From positions 1-5,998 of the forward strand of contig JAOHFM010000059.1 of NCBI GenBank assembly GCA_028098005.1: DNA of 5,998 nucleotides. The letters run 5' to 3'. Both the position numbers and the translations under genes were made by a program. Position 1 is the first letter of the stretch; each line of letters begins with the position of its first letter. Positions 1-5,998 of the stretch are shown here, one piece after another. The notes beneath the pieces were generated by a model. The model searched no databases and was not told the origin of the DNA. It saw only the letters and a list, made by a program, of their open reading frames with translations. This stretch comes from Psychrosphaera sp. GTDB taxonomy: Bacteria; Pseudomonadota; Gammaproteobacteria; Enterobacterales; Alteromonadaceae.

Positions 1-2
1 TA

Positions 3-440
3 TTAATTAGTGCTGTTCCTAGTTTAGATACAGGTGTGTGCAGTATTCAAACAAAACGTTTTAATGACGAAGTAGAAAATCTGCCACAAGATGTTGTGAT
101 GTTAACTATTAGCGCAGATTTACCATTTGCACAAAAACGATTTTGCCAAGCTGAGAAGATAGACAAATTGATGACGTTATCTGACTCGGTTTGGCGTGAT
201 TTTGGAATGAACTACGGCCTGCTCATAAAAGATATGGGTTTATTGGCCCGCGCTATTTTTGTCATTAGTCCTGACAATAAAATAGTTTATAAAGAAGTTG
301 TTGCTGAGCTGTCTGAACAACCTAACTACGATGCTGCTTTAGAGGCTCTTAGAAGCATCTCTGAGCAACAAACGGCTGACCAAGAAGATTCATTAGCTGG
401 CGTCACTGAGGAGCAAGCTAAGAAGACTGGCAACCTGTAG
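3..440 (+). CDS. tpx: Thiol peroxidase (Tpx), 5'-truncated by the window edge
   Basis: Atypical 2-Cys peroxiredoxin of the Tpx family; the family reduces H2O2 and preferentially alkyl hydroperoxides using thioredoxin. The reading frame is open from base 3, so the gene enters from outside; 145 residues are visible. The peroxidatic motif PSLDTGVC (PxxxTxxC) is at visible residues 6-13, with the peroxidatic Cys at codon 39-41. The resolving Cys lies in SADLPFAQKRFC (codon 144-146), 35 residues later, close to the E. coli Tpx spacing of 34. The conserved Arg segment (ARAIFVI) follows. The usual family end (…AALEALRS) is followed by about 27 extra polar, acidic residues that E. coli Tpx lacks. A GTG at 36 is an internal Val of the motif and not a start. 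No strong hairpin terminator follows directly. Identity is firm; the N-terminus (about 55-70 residues, possibly a leader) is not visible. Confidence 0.95.
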   Translation, partial: LISAVPSLDTGVCSIQTKRFNDEVENLPQDVVMLTISADLPFAQKRFCQAEKIDKLMTLSDSVWRDFGMNYGLLIKDMGLLARAIFVISPDNKIVYKEVVAELSEQPNYDAALEALRSISEQQTADQEDSLAGVTEEQAKKTGNL

Positions 441-514
441 TATAATTTAACACCCAAACAACCATAAAAATAAATCAATAAAATCAGTTTTTTATAAATT
501 ATTTAATTTATTTA

Positions 515-542
515 CTTGAAAACTGCCACTCAGTCCTTACAT
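515..542 (+). promoter_or_regulatory. Candidate sigma-32 (RpoH) heat-shock promoter of ibpA
   Basis: A perfect CTTGAAA (-35, 515-521) is followed by a 13-base spacer and CCTTACAT (535-542), a partial match to the CCCCATNT -10 of the E. coli RpoH consensus. Predicted transcription start is near 548-550, where the first leader hairpin begins, giving a leader of about 105 nt. An alternative sigma-70 reading (TTGAAA 516-521, 16 bases, TACATA 538-543) shares the same bases. AT-only sequence just upstream (494-511) could act as an UP element. The position directly before a small heat-shock gene supports the call. The start site is inferred. Confidence 0.6.
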
Positions 543-547
543 AAGTA

Positions 548-653
548 GTGAGCTTGAAACAGACGCCATATGGGTCAGCAAGCTCACCGACTTGTTCAAA
601 TGAAAAGTCGTTTTTATTAATTAACTTATTGCTTAAAAGAAAGGATAAGAGAC
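548..653 (+). promoter_or_regulatory. ibpA 5' leader with ROSE-type RNA thermometer
   Basis: Three hairpins can be drawn. Hairpin 1 pairs 548-555 with 580-587 (8 perfect pairs, GTGAGCTT/AAGCTCAC), with an inner stem 562-567/572-576. Hairpin 2 pairs 588-593 with 605-610 (CGACTT/AAGTCG). Hairpin 3 holds the ribosome site: 625-630 pairs with 644-649 (five Watson-Crick pairs plus U630-G644), G631 is bulged, and 632-634 pairs with 641-643, with a 6-base loop (635-640). The anti-Shine-Dalgarno strand reads UUGCU (629-633) opposite AGGA (642-645), the hallmark UYGCU/AGGA arrangement with a bulged G in ROSE thermometers of small heat-shock genes. The SD (AAGGA, 641-645) lies 8 bases before the ATG at 654. 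Expected behaviour, by analogy with E. coli ibpA: translation blocked at low temperature and opened by heat. Confidence 0.82.
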
Positions 654-1091
654 ATGAGAAATATCGATCTATCACCACTATACCGTTCATTCATTGGCTT
701 TGATCAATTAGCGACTAAACTAGACGCTGCAAATCGTGGCGACAAAAATAGCGGCTACCCTCCTTACAATATTGAATCTATTGCCGATGACAAATATCGT
801 ATCACCATGGCCGTTGCAGGTTTTGTGGAATCAGAATTAGAAATTGAATCTGAAAATAACAATTTAGTTGTTAAGGGCGTTAAAGCCGAAGAGAAAGAAA
901 CAAAAAATTATCTCTATCAGGGCATCGCCGAACGAAATTTTGAGCGCCGTTTCCAGCTTGGTGACTATGTAAAGGTTGTTGACGCGCACATGGAACATGG
1001 CTTATTACATGTTAATTTAGAACGTGAAGTTCCAGAGGCGTTAAAGCCAAGAAAAATAGAAATTGGCAAAAACAAATTGATTGAACAATAA
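654..1091 (+). CDS. ibpA: Small heat-shock protein IbpA/IbpB family (Hsp20)
   Basis: ATP-independent holdase of the cytoplasm that binds unfolding proteins and deposits them in aggregates for rescue by DnaK/ClpB. At 145 residues it is slightly longer than E. coli IbpA (137). The N-terminus MRNIDLSPLYRSFIGFD is almost the E. coli sequence. YPPYNIE (35-41) opens the alpha-crystallin domain, which runs to about residue 125 and includes VAGFVESELEI (54-64), YLYQGIAERNFERRFQL (86-102) and the GLL turn (116-118). The C-terminal I-x-I anchoring motif is IEI (135-137), followed by eight extra residues. The start is fixed by the conserved N-terminus and by AAGGA 8 bases upstream. Expression is likely controlled twice, by an RpoH-type promoter and by a ROSE thermometer in the leader. 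The gene is monocistronic, ending in a hairpin terminator. Only one ibp gene is present here, so IbpA versus IbpB naming is by similarity. Confidence 0.97.
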   Translation: MRNIDLSPLYRSFIGFDQLATKLDAANRGDKNSGYPPYNIESIADDKYRITMAVAGFVESELEIESENNNLVVKGVKAEEKETKNYLYQGIAERNFERRFQLGDYVKVVDAHMEHGLLHVNLEREVPEALKPRKIEIGKNKLIEQ

Positions 1092-1129
1092 AAAGTCCCT
1101 CCCTGACTTGTATTGTTTAGATTCAAAAG

Positions 1130-1154
1130 AGCCCAGTTAATTACTGGGCTTTTT
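1130..1154 (+). terminator. Intrinsic terminator of ibpA, probably also serving glnB
   Basis: AGCCCAG (1130-1136) pairs perfectly with CTGGGCT (1144-1150) around the loop TTAATTA, and a T-run follows (1150-1154). On the opposite strand the same stem is followed by CTTTTG, a weaker T tract, so the hairpin may stop glnB transcripts arriving from the right as well. It lies in the gap between the two convergent genes. Confidence 0.88.
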
Positions 1155-1199
1155 GCTATTTTAAACAGCAATTTATGTAACTATATTGGACGTTACTCT

Positions 1200-1630
<431 letters not shown>

Positions 1631-2461
1631 ATGAATGCCATTGAAATTCGCGAAGAAATGAAAGTGTTACCGCAAATTGATCCTTCATTTGAAATAACAA
1701 GACGAGTTGATTTTATAAAACAAACATTATTATCATCAGGTTCAAGAACCTTGGTTCTTGGAATTAGTGGTGGCGTAGATTCTTCTACATGTGGTCGTTT
1801 AGCTCAATTAGCAGTTGAGTCTTTAACTGAAGAAACGGGCAATGAATATAAGTTTATTGCGGTTAGATTGCCATACGGAGTTCAAGCTGACGAAGATGAA
1901 GCTCAACTTGCATTGAGCTTTATACAACCTTCCGAAATTGTCACCGTCAATGTTAAAGATGGTGTAGATGGAATTCATAACGAAGTTATGTCTGTTTTAC
2001 CAGAAAGCCTTCGCTCTGATCTAACGAACGCTAAAGTAGACTTTGTAAAAGGTAACGTAAAGGCTAGAGCTCGAATGGTTGCACAGTATGAAATAGCCGG
2101 TTTGTTAGGTGGTTTAGTATTAGGCACGGATCATTCAGCCGAGAATATTACAGGCTTTTACACTAAATGGGGCGATGGAGCATGCGACTTGATTCCGTTA
2201 TTTGGTTTGTGTAAGCGTCAAGTACGAAGCATTGCGGCCTATTTAGGTGCGCCTAAGGTATTAGTTGAAAAGGCACCAACAGCTGATTTGGAAGAGCTAG
2301 CACCAGGTAAAAAAGATGAAGACGCTTTAGGTCTAAGTTACGATAATATTGATGACTTTCTGGAGGGAAAATCAATAGCGCCTGAGATCGAACAAAAGTT
2401 AGTGGCTATCTTTAACGCAACCCAACATAAGCGTAATGCGATACCAACGATATACGACTAA
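1631..2461 (+). CDS. nadE: NH3-dependent NAD+ synthetase NadE
   Basis: Last step of NAD synthesis: ATP-driven amidation of deamido-NAD+ (nicotinate adenine dinucleotide) using ammonia, in the cytoplasm as a homodimer. The protein has 276 residues from the chosen start (E. coli 275). The N-type ATP pyrophosphatase P-loop SGGVDSS is at 46-52, followed by [10 protein letters not shown] (79-88), [12 protein letters not shown] (165-176), KWGDGACD (179-186), KAPTADLEE (214-222) and [11 protein letters not shown] (237-247). There is no N-terminal glutaminase (nitrilase) domain, so free ammonia is the expected donor. An in-frame ATG at 1613 would add six residues (MRSFKS). I prefer 1631 because RR (24-25) then falls exactly as in E. 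coli NadE and because GAGAAG (1615-1620) can act as ribosome site, whereas nothing precedes 1613. It stands alone, divergent from glnB. Confidence 0.97.
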   Translation: MNAIEIREEMKVLPQIDPSFEITRRVDFIKQTLLSSGSRTLVLGISGGVDSSTCGRLAQLAVESLTEETGNEYKFIAVRLPYGVQADEDEAQLALSFIQPSEIVTVNVKDGVDGIHNEVMSVLPESLRSDLTNAKVDFVKGNVKARARMVAQYEIAGLLGGLVLGTDHSAENITGFYTKWGDGACDLIPLFGLCKRQVRSIAAYLGAPKVLVEKAPTADLEELAPGKKDEDALGLSYDNIDDFLEGKSIAPEIEQKLVAIFNATQHKRNAIPTIYD

Positions 2462-2469
2462 CCTATACT

Positions 2470-2506
2470 CTGCTCAGCATGTTTTTTTAGGCATTAAGCT
2501 GAGCAG
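2470..2506. repeat. 9-bp perfect inverted repeat at the nadE/fimT convergent junction
   Basis: CTGCTCAGC (2470-2478) and GCTGAGCAG (2498-2506) are perfect complements around a 19-base loop containing seven T (2482-2488). It begins 9 bases after the nadE stop, and its right arm lies inside the last codons of the minus-strand pilin gene. No T-run follows the stem on either strand, so it is not a textbook intrinsic terminator. It may act as a shared 3' end or an mRNA-stabilising hairpin. Confidence 0.45.
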
Positions 2507-3015
2507 TCTATTAGCGCCGGGTCACGGACAATTCTGACTCGGCCAACATTCGACAAAACCAAAGCTCGAGCGTGGAGCGTATCACCTTCCTTTGGGCAAA
2601 TTGTAATTGTGGTATTTACTGTCTCTGCAGTGCTTACTGGGGCAAACCTGATTAAGTTTTGAGTCGACTTTATGGTAAAACCTTTCACCATATCTCCACT
2701 CCCTATTATTTCTTCATTAGCATTTAAGCTATTATCTTGATTTTCATCAACAAAAATCATTTTTGTTAAATTCCAATCGGTATCACACGTTTGCATGTCT
2801 GCCGTTGGGCACAGTACTACAAACGCATTTTGTGATACGGCAGTATGCCTGGCCAGTTGAAGTGCTGAGCTATGATTATTTAGAATGGAAGCCACTTTAT
2901 TACGAGTAAAAAAATTGCCAATTGAAGGGGCCACAGAGGTAGTAATAATGGCAAACAAAGCTAACGTAACCAGCACTTCAATTAAGGTAAATCCTTTCAA
3001 CTTTGATTTCATCAT
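2494..3015 (-). CDS. fimT: GspH/FimT-family type IV minor pilin (FimT-like)
   Basis: Prepilin of 173 residues with a short basic leader (MMKSKLKG) cleaved by PilD before Phe9, then FTLIEVLVTLALFAIITTSVAP: the class III signal with Glu at mature +5 and the hydrophobic helix. The body matches the GspH/FimT/FimU family: ALQLARHTAV (51-60), a CPTADMQTC pair (Cys69, Cys77), W81, FVDENQDNSLNANEEI (88-103), and the C-terminal GRVR (158-161). Other cysteines are Cys140 and Cys171. FimT proteins bind DNA during natural transformation through a C-terminal GRxR motif; FimU-type relatives prime pilus assembly. Position after pilE and presence of GRVR favour FimT, but FimU-like function cannot be excluded. 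It starts 3 bases after the pilE stop, with a weak TGGAA ribosome site (3026-3030) inside pilE, so it is probably translationally coupled. An adjacent second ATG (codon 2) could be the true start. Confidence 0.88.
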   Translation of the reverse strand: MMKSKLKGFTLIEVLVTLALFAIITTSVAPSIGNFFTRNKVASILNNHSSALQLARHTAVSQNAFVVLCPTADMQTCDTDWNLTKMIFVDENQDNSLNANEEIIGSGDMVKGFTIKSTQNLIRFAPVSTAETVNTTITICPKEGDTLHARALVLSNVGRVRIVRDPALIDCSA

Positions 3016-3018
3016 GAT

Positions 3019-3501
3019 CTAACAATTCCAACAATATTCATCTGCCGCATAGGCACCATCTTTATCGGCATCATAGGCTTTTCTGCCATCAGAAAAGATG
3101 CTTAGCATACCGTCAGCCATTGGATCACTGGAGTCCGTGTTTAAGGGCATCGCTCTTATTTCATAAGAACGCCCATTATTGGCAACAGACTCAATTGTTA
3201 AATCAAACTTCTTATCTGCTATCGGCTTGTCCGCTGGCGAGTGGCTAGCAAAAACCCAAGGTTTACCTGTATCTGAAGGCGAGTTTTTAGTGCCCGCGGC
3301 ACCCTTGTAGCTAAACGTCGTTGCTTTATGCCTTTCCATTGCGGTAGCCAGCTCTAACATATCTGCTTGTGCTTGGGCTCTATAGGAGCTAACAACATAA
3401 CGGCTGTAACTTGGGTAAATAACCGACGCTAAAATACCTACTATTGCTAAGGTAATTAACACTTCTATCAACGTAAACCCAACAAGGTTTCTATTTCGCA
3501 T
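3019..3501 (-). CDS. pilE: Type IV minor pilin PilE
   Basis: Prepilin of 160 residues. The leader MRNRNLVG is cut before Phe9, then FTLIEVLITLAIVGILASVIYPSY gives the N-methylated Phe, Glu at +5 and the alpha1 helix. The following YVVSSYRAQAQADMLELATAMER (35-57) is typical of PilE/ComP-like minor pilins found next to PilY1. These subunits are exported across the inner membrane, processed by PilD and incorporated at the pilus tip or shaft. The C-terminus has DADKDGAYAADE (144-155), an EF-hand-like loop, and ends in CWNC, its only two cysteines. It starts 2 bases after the pilY1 stop with AAGGA (3514-3518, 12-base spacer) inside pilY1. Neisseria ComP relatives bind DNA uptake sequences, but I see no specific evidence for that role here. 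Confidence 0.93.
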   Translation of the reverse strand: MRNRNLVGFTLIEVLITLAIVGILASVIYPSYSRYVVSSYRAQAQADMLELATAMERHKATTFSYKGAAGTKNSPSDTGKPWVFASHSPADKPIADKKFDLTIESVANNGRSYEIRAMPLNTDSSDPMADGMLSIFSDGRKAYDADKDGAYAADEYCWNC

Positions 3502-3503
3502 TA

Positions 3504-5998
3504 TTAATTGTCATCCTTTGTAGTTGGCTCTAACTCTGTTGACCATGAGTTAATAAATACCTGATTTAAACGACTACGCATCCCTGATATTGAAGAGGTA
3601 AATCGTTTAAATTCATCGTTTTGATCATCATCAGAAACAACCGTATCAGCACACTCTGTACCTATACATATTGTTGGTGACTCTGGGTCCGTTATTATTA
3701 ATCGAGGCTCAGCAGGAATACCCGACTTATCGAGTGTTATAAACGTATCGTCATAATCAACATCACCGTCTCCGTCATTGTCTTGGATAGCGCTGCCATC
3801 TAATAAGTCAATAATGTAAAGACGACCGCCGCCTTGTGCTGCTGAACAGCTATTTTCAATTAAACCGGCAGAGCTTGGGTCATACGTGGTAAATATCAGC
3901 TTGCTGTTAATTACGGTTACGCCCGTGATGACCTTCTCGCCCCGAGTAAGATTAAACTCATAACCATCGTAAGAAGAGATATCATCCACCGAAGGCGTTG
4001 TTGCATCTAACTGGGCAATATTACTAATTGTAGGAAAGGTATATTCTCCATCTTCATCAGGAGCAAAAACGCCTTTGTCTTTAATCATTAGTACCGAGTC
4101 ATCGATATCTTCATTTAAAGGGTGCGCGCGATAGCCAGAACCGATACTTACGGCATAGTAGTGTTCTTGTTGATGCACAATTTCCGCTACATCGGGTGCA
4201 TAATAAAAACGTCTATTTTTGCTTCTCGAAAAGTTTTGAGAGGTGGTGTATATTTTTTCGCCCTTAAACATTTGATTTAAAGACTCATCATTATAGACGT
4301 CAACTCTAAATAGATTTCCTCCCATATCCGCGAAGTACATGTGATCCATAAACCCATCGAAGTCTCTGTCTATCACGGCAACTCGTGAAGGAATGCTATA
4401 GTCCATGTCGTCCACATCGTGGCTTCCACCATCTTTTATTTCTGCTATCAATCGGCCGTCAGATACATCCACTATAAATACCGACGTACCTTCATTATCT
4501 TTATCTCTAAATGTATTGCTATCTTGGTTTGTATCGTAACCACCGCCAATTACGAATACACGCCTTTCAGTACCGTTTTCTTTGATTTTAGTGATGGTTG
4601 GTTTTGACCACGACTGCCCTAGGTCTCTATAATCACCTGTACCGCCCTCAATCATATATTTAAAAATAGGTTGCGTAGGTGACGTTACGTCCAACACATA
4701 ATAATTACGGCCTCCTCGACGCTGGCCAACAATAATGTAACTTTTGCCATCTTCCGTCCAGGCGTTTATCGCGCCGTCCATGCCGTAAGTACGTGTATTA
4801 AAAACACTATCATTTTCATAATAGTTATGTAGGTTGGGTAGTAAGTCTTCTGGAATAAACGCCCAATTTTCTACTCCGGTTTCGGCATCGATTGAAAGTA
4901 CATAACCCTCGTTGGTACCAATAAATACTGAGGAGCGATCTGAGTATTGAAAAAACAACGGCTCTGAGTGCAATGGATCTGCCATTTGATAGCGAGGTTC
5001 ATTTGTCACACCGTCATCATCTAAATCAGTGGCATCATAACCTCGTATCCAGTCAACCATAGATAATCGAAGGCTATTTGAGTTTGGTTCACCACTAATC
5101 CCCAATTTTGACTTTGTTAAACGATCGTCACCATCAGTAAAAGGCACTGAAGAGTTCGCCATATTACTATAGACATTCCTTGGTGCAGATTGACGTGATG
5201 CAGCTCCACCTCTGCCTACAAATGGACCACTTAGGCTTGCTGATGTCGCCCACCAGTCATGAGCGGAGTCTTTAAAAAATCCATCGGTGGATATTGCTGG
5301 TGACGTTGTATTATCCATCACAACACTGTCAATTAATTTGTATTTTTTAAGGTTTCCAGGCCAGTATTCTGTACTTTTAGGATCAAACAGCGCGTAGTAA
5401 ATGTCATTCGAATGCGTTAAGCGGTTAAATTGGTTTACAGAAATGCCAGGTGCAACAAAAGTGCTCGCGCCCTTTTTCGCTTCAATTAAAATAGAACTAA
5501 ATGCGTCAGCCAATTCGCTTATGGTACTACCAGAATAAAATTCGCCCGAGCCTGCTTCAGCAAGGTTTTCCAAATAAGTACTATTAAAGCCGGTTGATTC
5601 AAATCCAACCGTATAGGTAAATGTTTGTGCGTCGTTGTTATTAACGTTTCTTTCACTTGGCTTGGTGGCCATATACGTAGCTAATGCCTCTGCGCAGTTT
5701 TCACCTGAACAGGTGCTACCAATAGCAGCAGAGATTGCTGATGATTGCGTTGTAGCATTTGCTGCACCGTCACTAAACAGGACAATATAGTTTGCTTGGC
5801 ATTGACCTAAATCAGGATCAATAGGAGTGTTGTATGTTGCAGATTCTGGAGAGTCTAAAGCAATAAAACGACAACCTCTATCAGTCAATTTCTCTGGGTC
5901 ACAACCGTCTGGAATTGTTCTAGTAGAGCCGGAGTATGTGTCCGGGTGGCTTGTTCTCGTTAAAAGTGAAACTAAATTATTAGTATTTCCGCGAGTAC
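3504..5998 (-). CDS. pilY1: Type IV pilus tip adhesin/assembly protein PilY1 (5' end outside window)
   Basis: C-terminal 830 residues of a PilY1/PilC-family protein; the frame is open to the window edge, and family members are usually about 1000-1200 residues. PilY1 caps type IV pili, promotes extension with the minor pilins and takes part in adhesion and surface sensing. Visible parts in order: the end of a von Willebrand A-like domain (YIVLFSDG, Asp at visible residue 76) with paired cysteines (STCSGENC); the transition EFYSGSTISELADAFSSIL; YYALFDPKSTEYWPGNLKKY (about 200-219); then the PilY1 beta-propeller with the PQQ-like blade VFIGTNEGYVLSIDAETGVENWAF and the calcium loop DRDFDGFMD (543-551) before YFADMGGNLFRVD. 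Two further Asp-rich loops are at 324-332 and 739-750. The vWA DxSxS motif and signal peptide lie outside the window. A TTG at 5888 is an internal Leu. First visible gene of the pilY1-pilE-fimT cluster. Confidence 0.95.
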   Translation of the reverse strand, partial: TRGNTNNLVSLLTRTSHPDTYSGSTRTIPDGCDPEKLTDRGCRFIALDSPESATYNTPIDPDLGQCQANYIVLFSDGAANATTQSSAISAAIGSTCSGENCAEALATYMATKPSERNVNNNDAQTFTYTVGFESTGFNSTYLENLAEAGSGEFYSGSTISELADAFSSILIEAKKGASTFVAPGISVNQFNRLTHSNDIYYALFDPKSTEYWPGNLKKYKLIDSVVMDNTTSPAISTDGFFKDSAHDWWATSASLSGPFVGRGGAASRQSAPRNVYSNMANSSVPFTDGDDRLTKSKLGISGEPNSNSLRLSMVDWIRGYDATDLDDDGVTNEPRYQMADPLHSEPLFFQYSDRSSVFIGTNEGYVLSIDAETGVENWAFIPEDLLPNLHNYYENDSVFNTRTYGMDGAINAWTEDGKSYIIVGQRRGGRNYYVLDVTSPTQPIFKYMIEGGTGDYRDLGQSWSKPTITKIKENGTERRVFVIGGGYDTNQDSNTFRDKDNEGTSVFIVDVSDGRLIAEIKDGGSHDVDDMDYSIPSRVAVIDRDFDGFMDHMYFADMGGNLFRVDVYNDESLNQMFKGEKIYTTSQNFSRSKNRRFYYAPDVAEIVHQQEHYYAVSIGSGYRAHPLNEDIDDSVLMIKDKGVFAPDEDGEYTFPTISNIAQLDATTPSVDDISSYDGYEFNLTRGEKVITGVTVINSKLIFTTYDPSSAGLIENSCSAAQGGGRLYIIDLLDGSAIQDNDGDGDVDYDDTFITLDKSGIPAEPRLIITDPESPTICIGTECADTVVSDDDQNDEFKRFTSSISGMRSRLNQVFINSWSTELEPTTKDDN

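Noticed and set aside
36..440. GTG at 36 as the start of a 134-residue protein
   Set aside because: The frame is open upstream and the preceding codons complete the Tpx motif PSLDTGVC, so this GTG is an internal Val of a truncated gene.
553..580. Second CTTGAAA as another sigma-32 promoter
   Set aside because: No CCCCATNT-like -10 lies 11-16 bases downstream (CCATAT is only 6 bases away), and the motif is inside the leader's first stem.
508..690. Minus-strand 60-residue reading frame upstream of ibpA
   Set aside because: It lies across the promoter, thermometer leader and the start of ibpA, has no recognisable protein features, and the + strand explains the sequence better.
4419..4607. 62-residue + strand reading frame inside pilY1
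   Set aside because: Antisense to the conserved beta-propeller coding region, with no ribosome site or domain; a shadow of pilY1.
5886..5888. TTG at 5888 as the start of pilY1
   Set aside because: The frame stays open for 36 more codons to the window edge, and the part seen begins in mid-domain of a PilY1 protein.

Overview
The window looks like an ordinary chromosomal stretch from an AT-rich marine gammaproteobacterium. The proteins resemble Alteromonadales (Colwellia/Thalassotalea/Pseudoalteromonas-like) by eye. IbpA and GlnB are close to their Escherichia coli counterparts over most of their length, and the type IV pilus genes follow the gammaproteobacterial minor-pilin arrangement. The exact genus cannot be set from sequence reading alone. 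I see no mobile element, CRISPR array, tRNA or rRNA.

Left part, + strand: the window opens inside a thiol peroxidase gene (tpx, to 440). Both redox cysteines are visible and the protein has a polar C-terminal tail. A 213-bp gap follows (441-653). It holds a sigma-32-like heat-shock promoter and a structured leader of about 100 nt that ends in a ROSE-type RNA thermometer hairpin masking the Shine-Dalgarno of the small heat-shock gene ibpA (654-1091). A bidirectional hairpin terminator (1130-1154) separates ibpA from the convergent glnB (minus strand, 1200-1538), which encodes a GlnB-type PII protein with Tyr51.

Middle: glnB is divergent from nadE (NH3-dependent NAD synthetase, 1631-2461) across a short shared intergenic region. 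Nitrogen/energy sensing and an ammonia-consuming step of NAD synthesis therefore sit back to back. nadE converges on the pilus genes, with a 9-bp perfect inverted repeat at the junction.

Right part, minus strand: a tightly packed operon reads pilY1 (5' end outside the window) - pilE - fimT-like, with gaps of only 2 and 3 bases. PilY1 is the large tip adhesin/priming subunit of type IV pili. PilE is a minor pilin, and the last gene encodes a GspH/FimT-family minor pilin carrying the GRxR signature associated with DNA uptake. All three proteins carry Asp-rich loops resembling calcium-binding sites.

I did not find an undescribed multi-gene system. The most rewarding items are the ROSE thermometer with its promoter and leader, the calcium-loop theme across the pilus genes, the FimT GRxR motif and the terminal CxxC of PilE.
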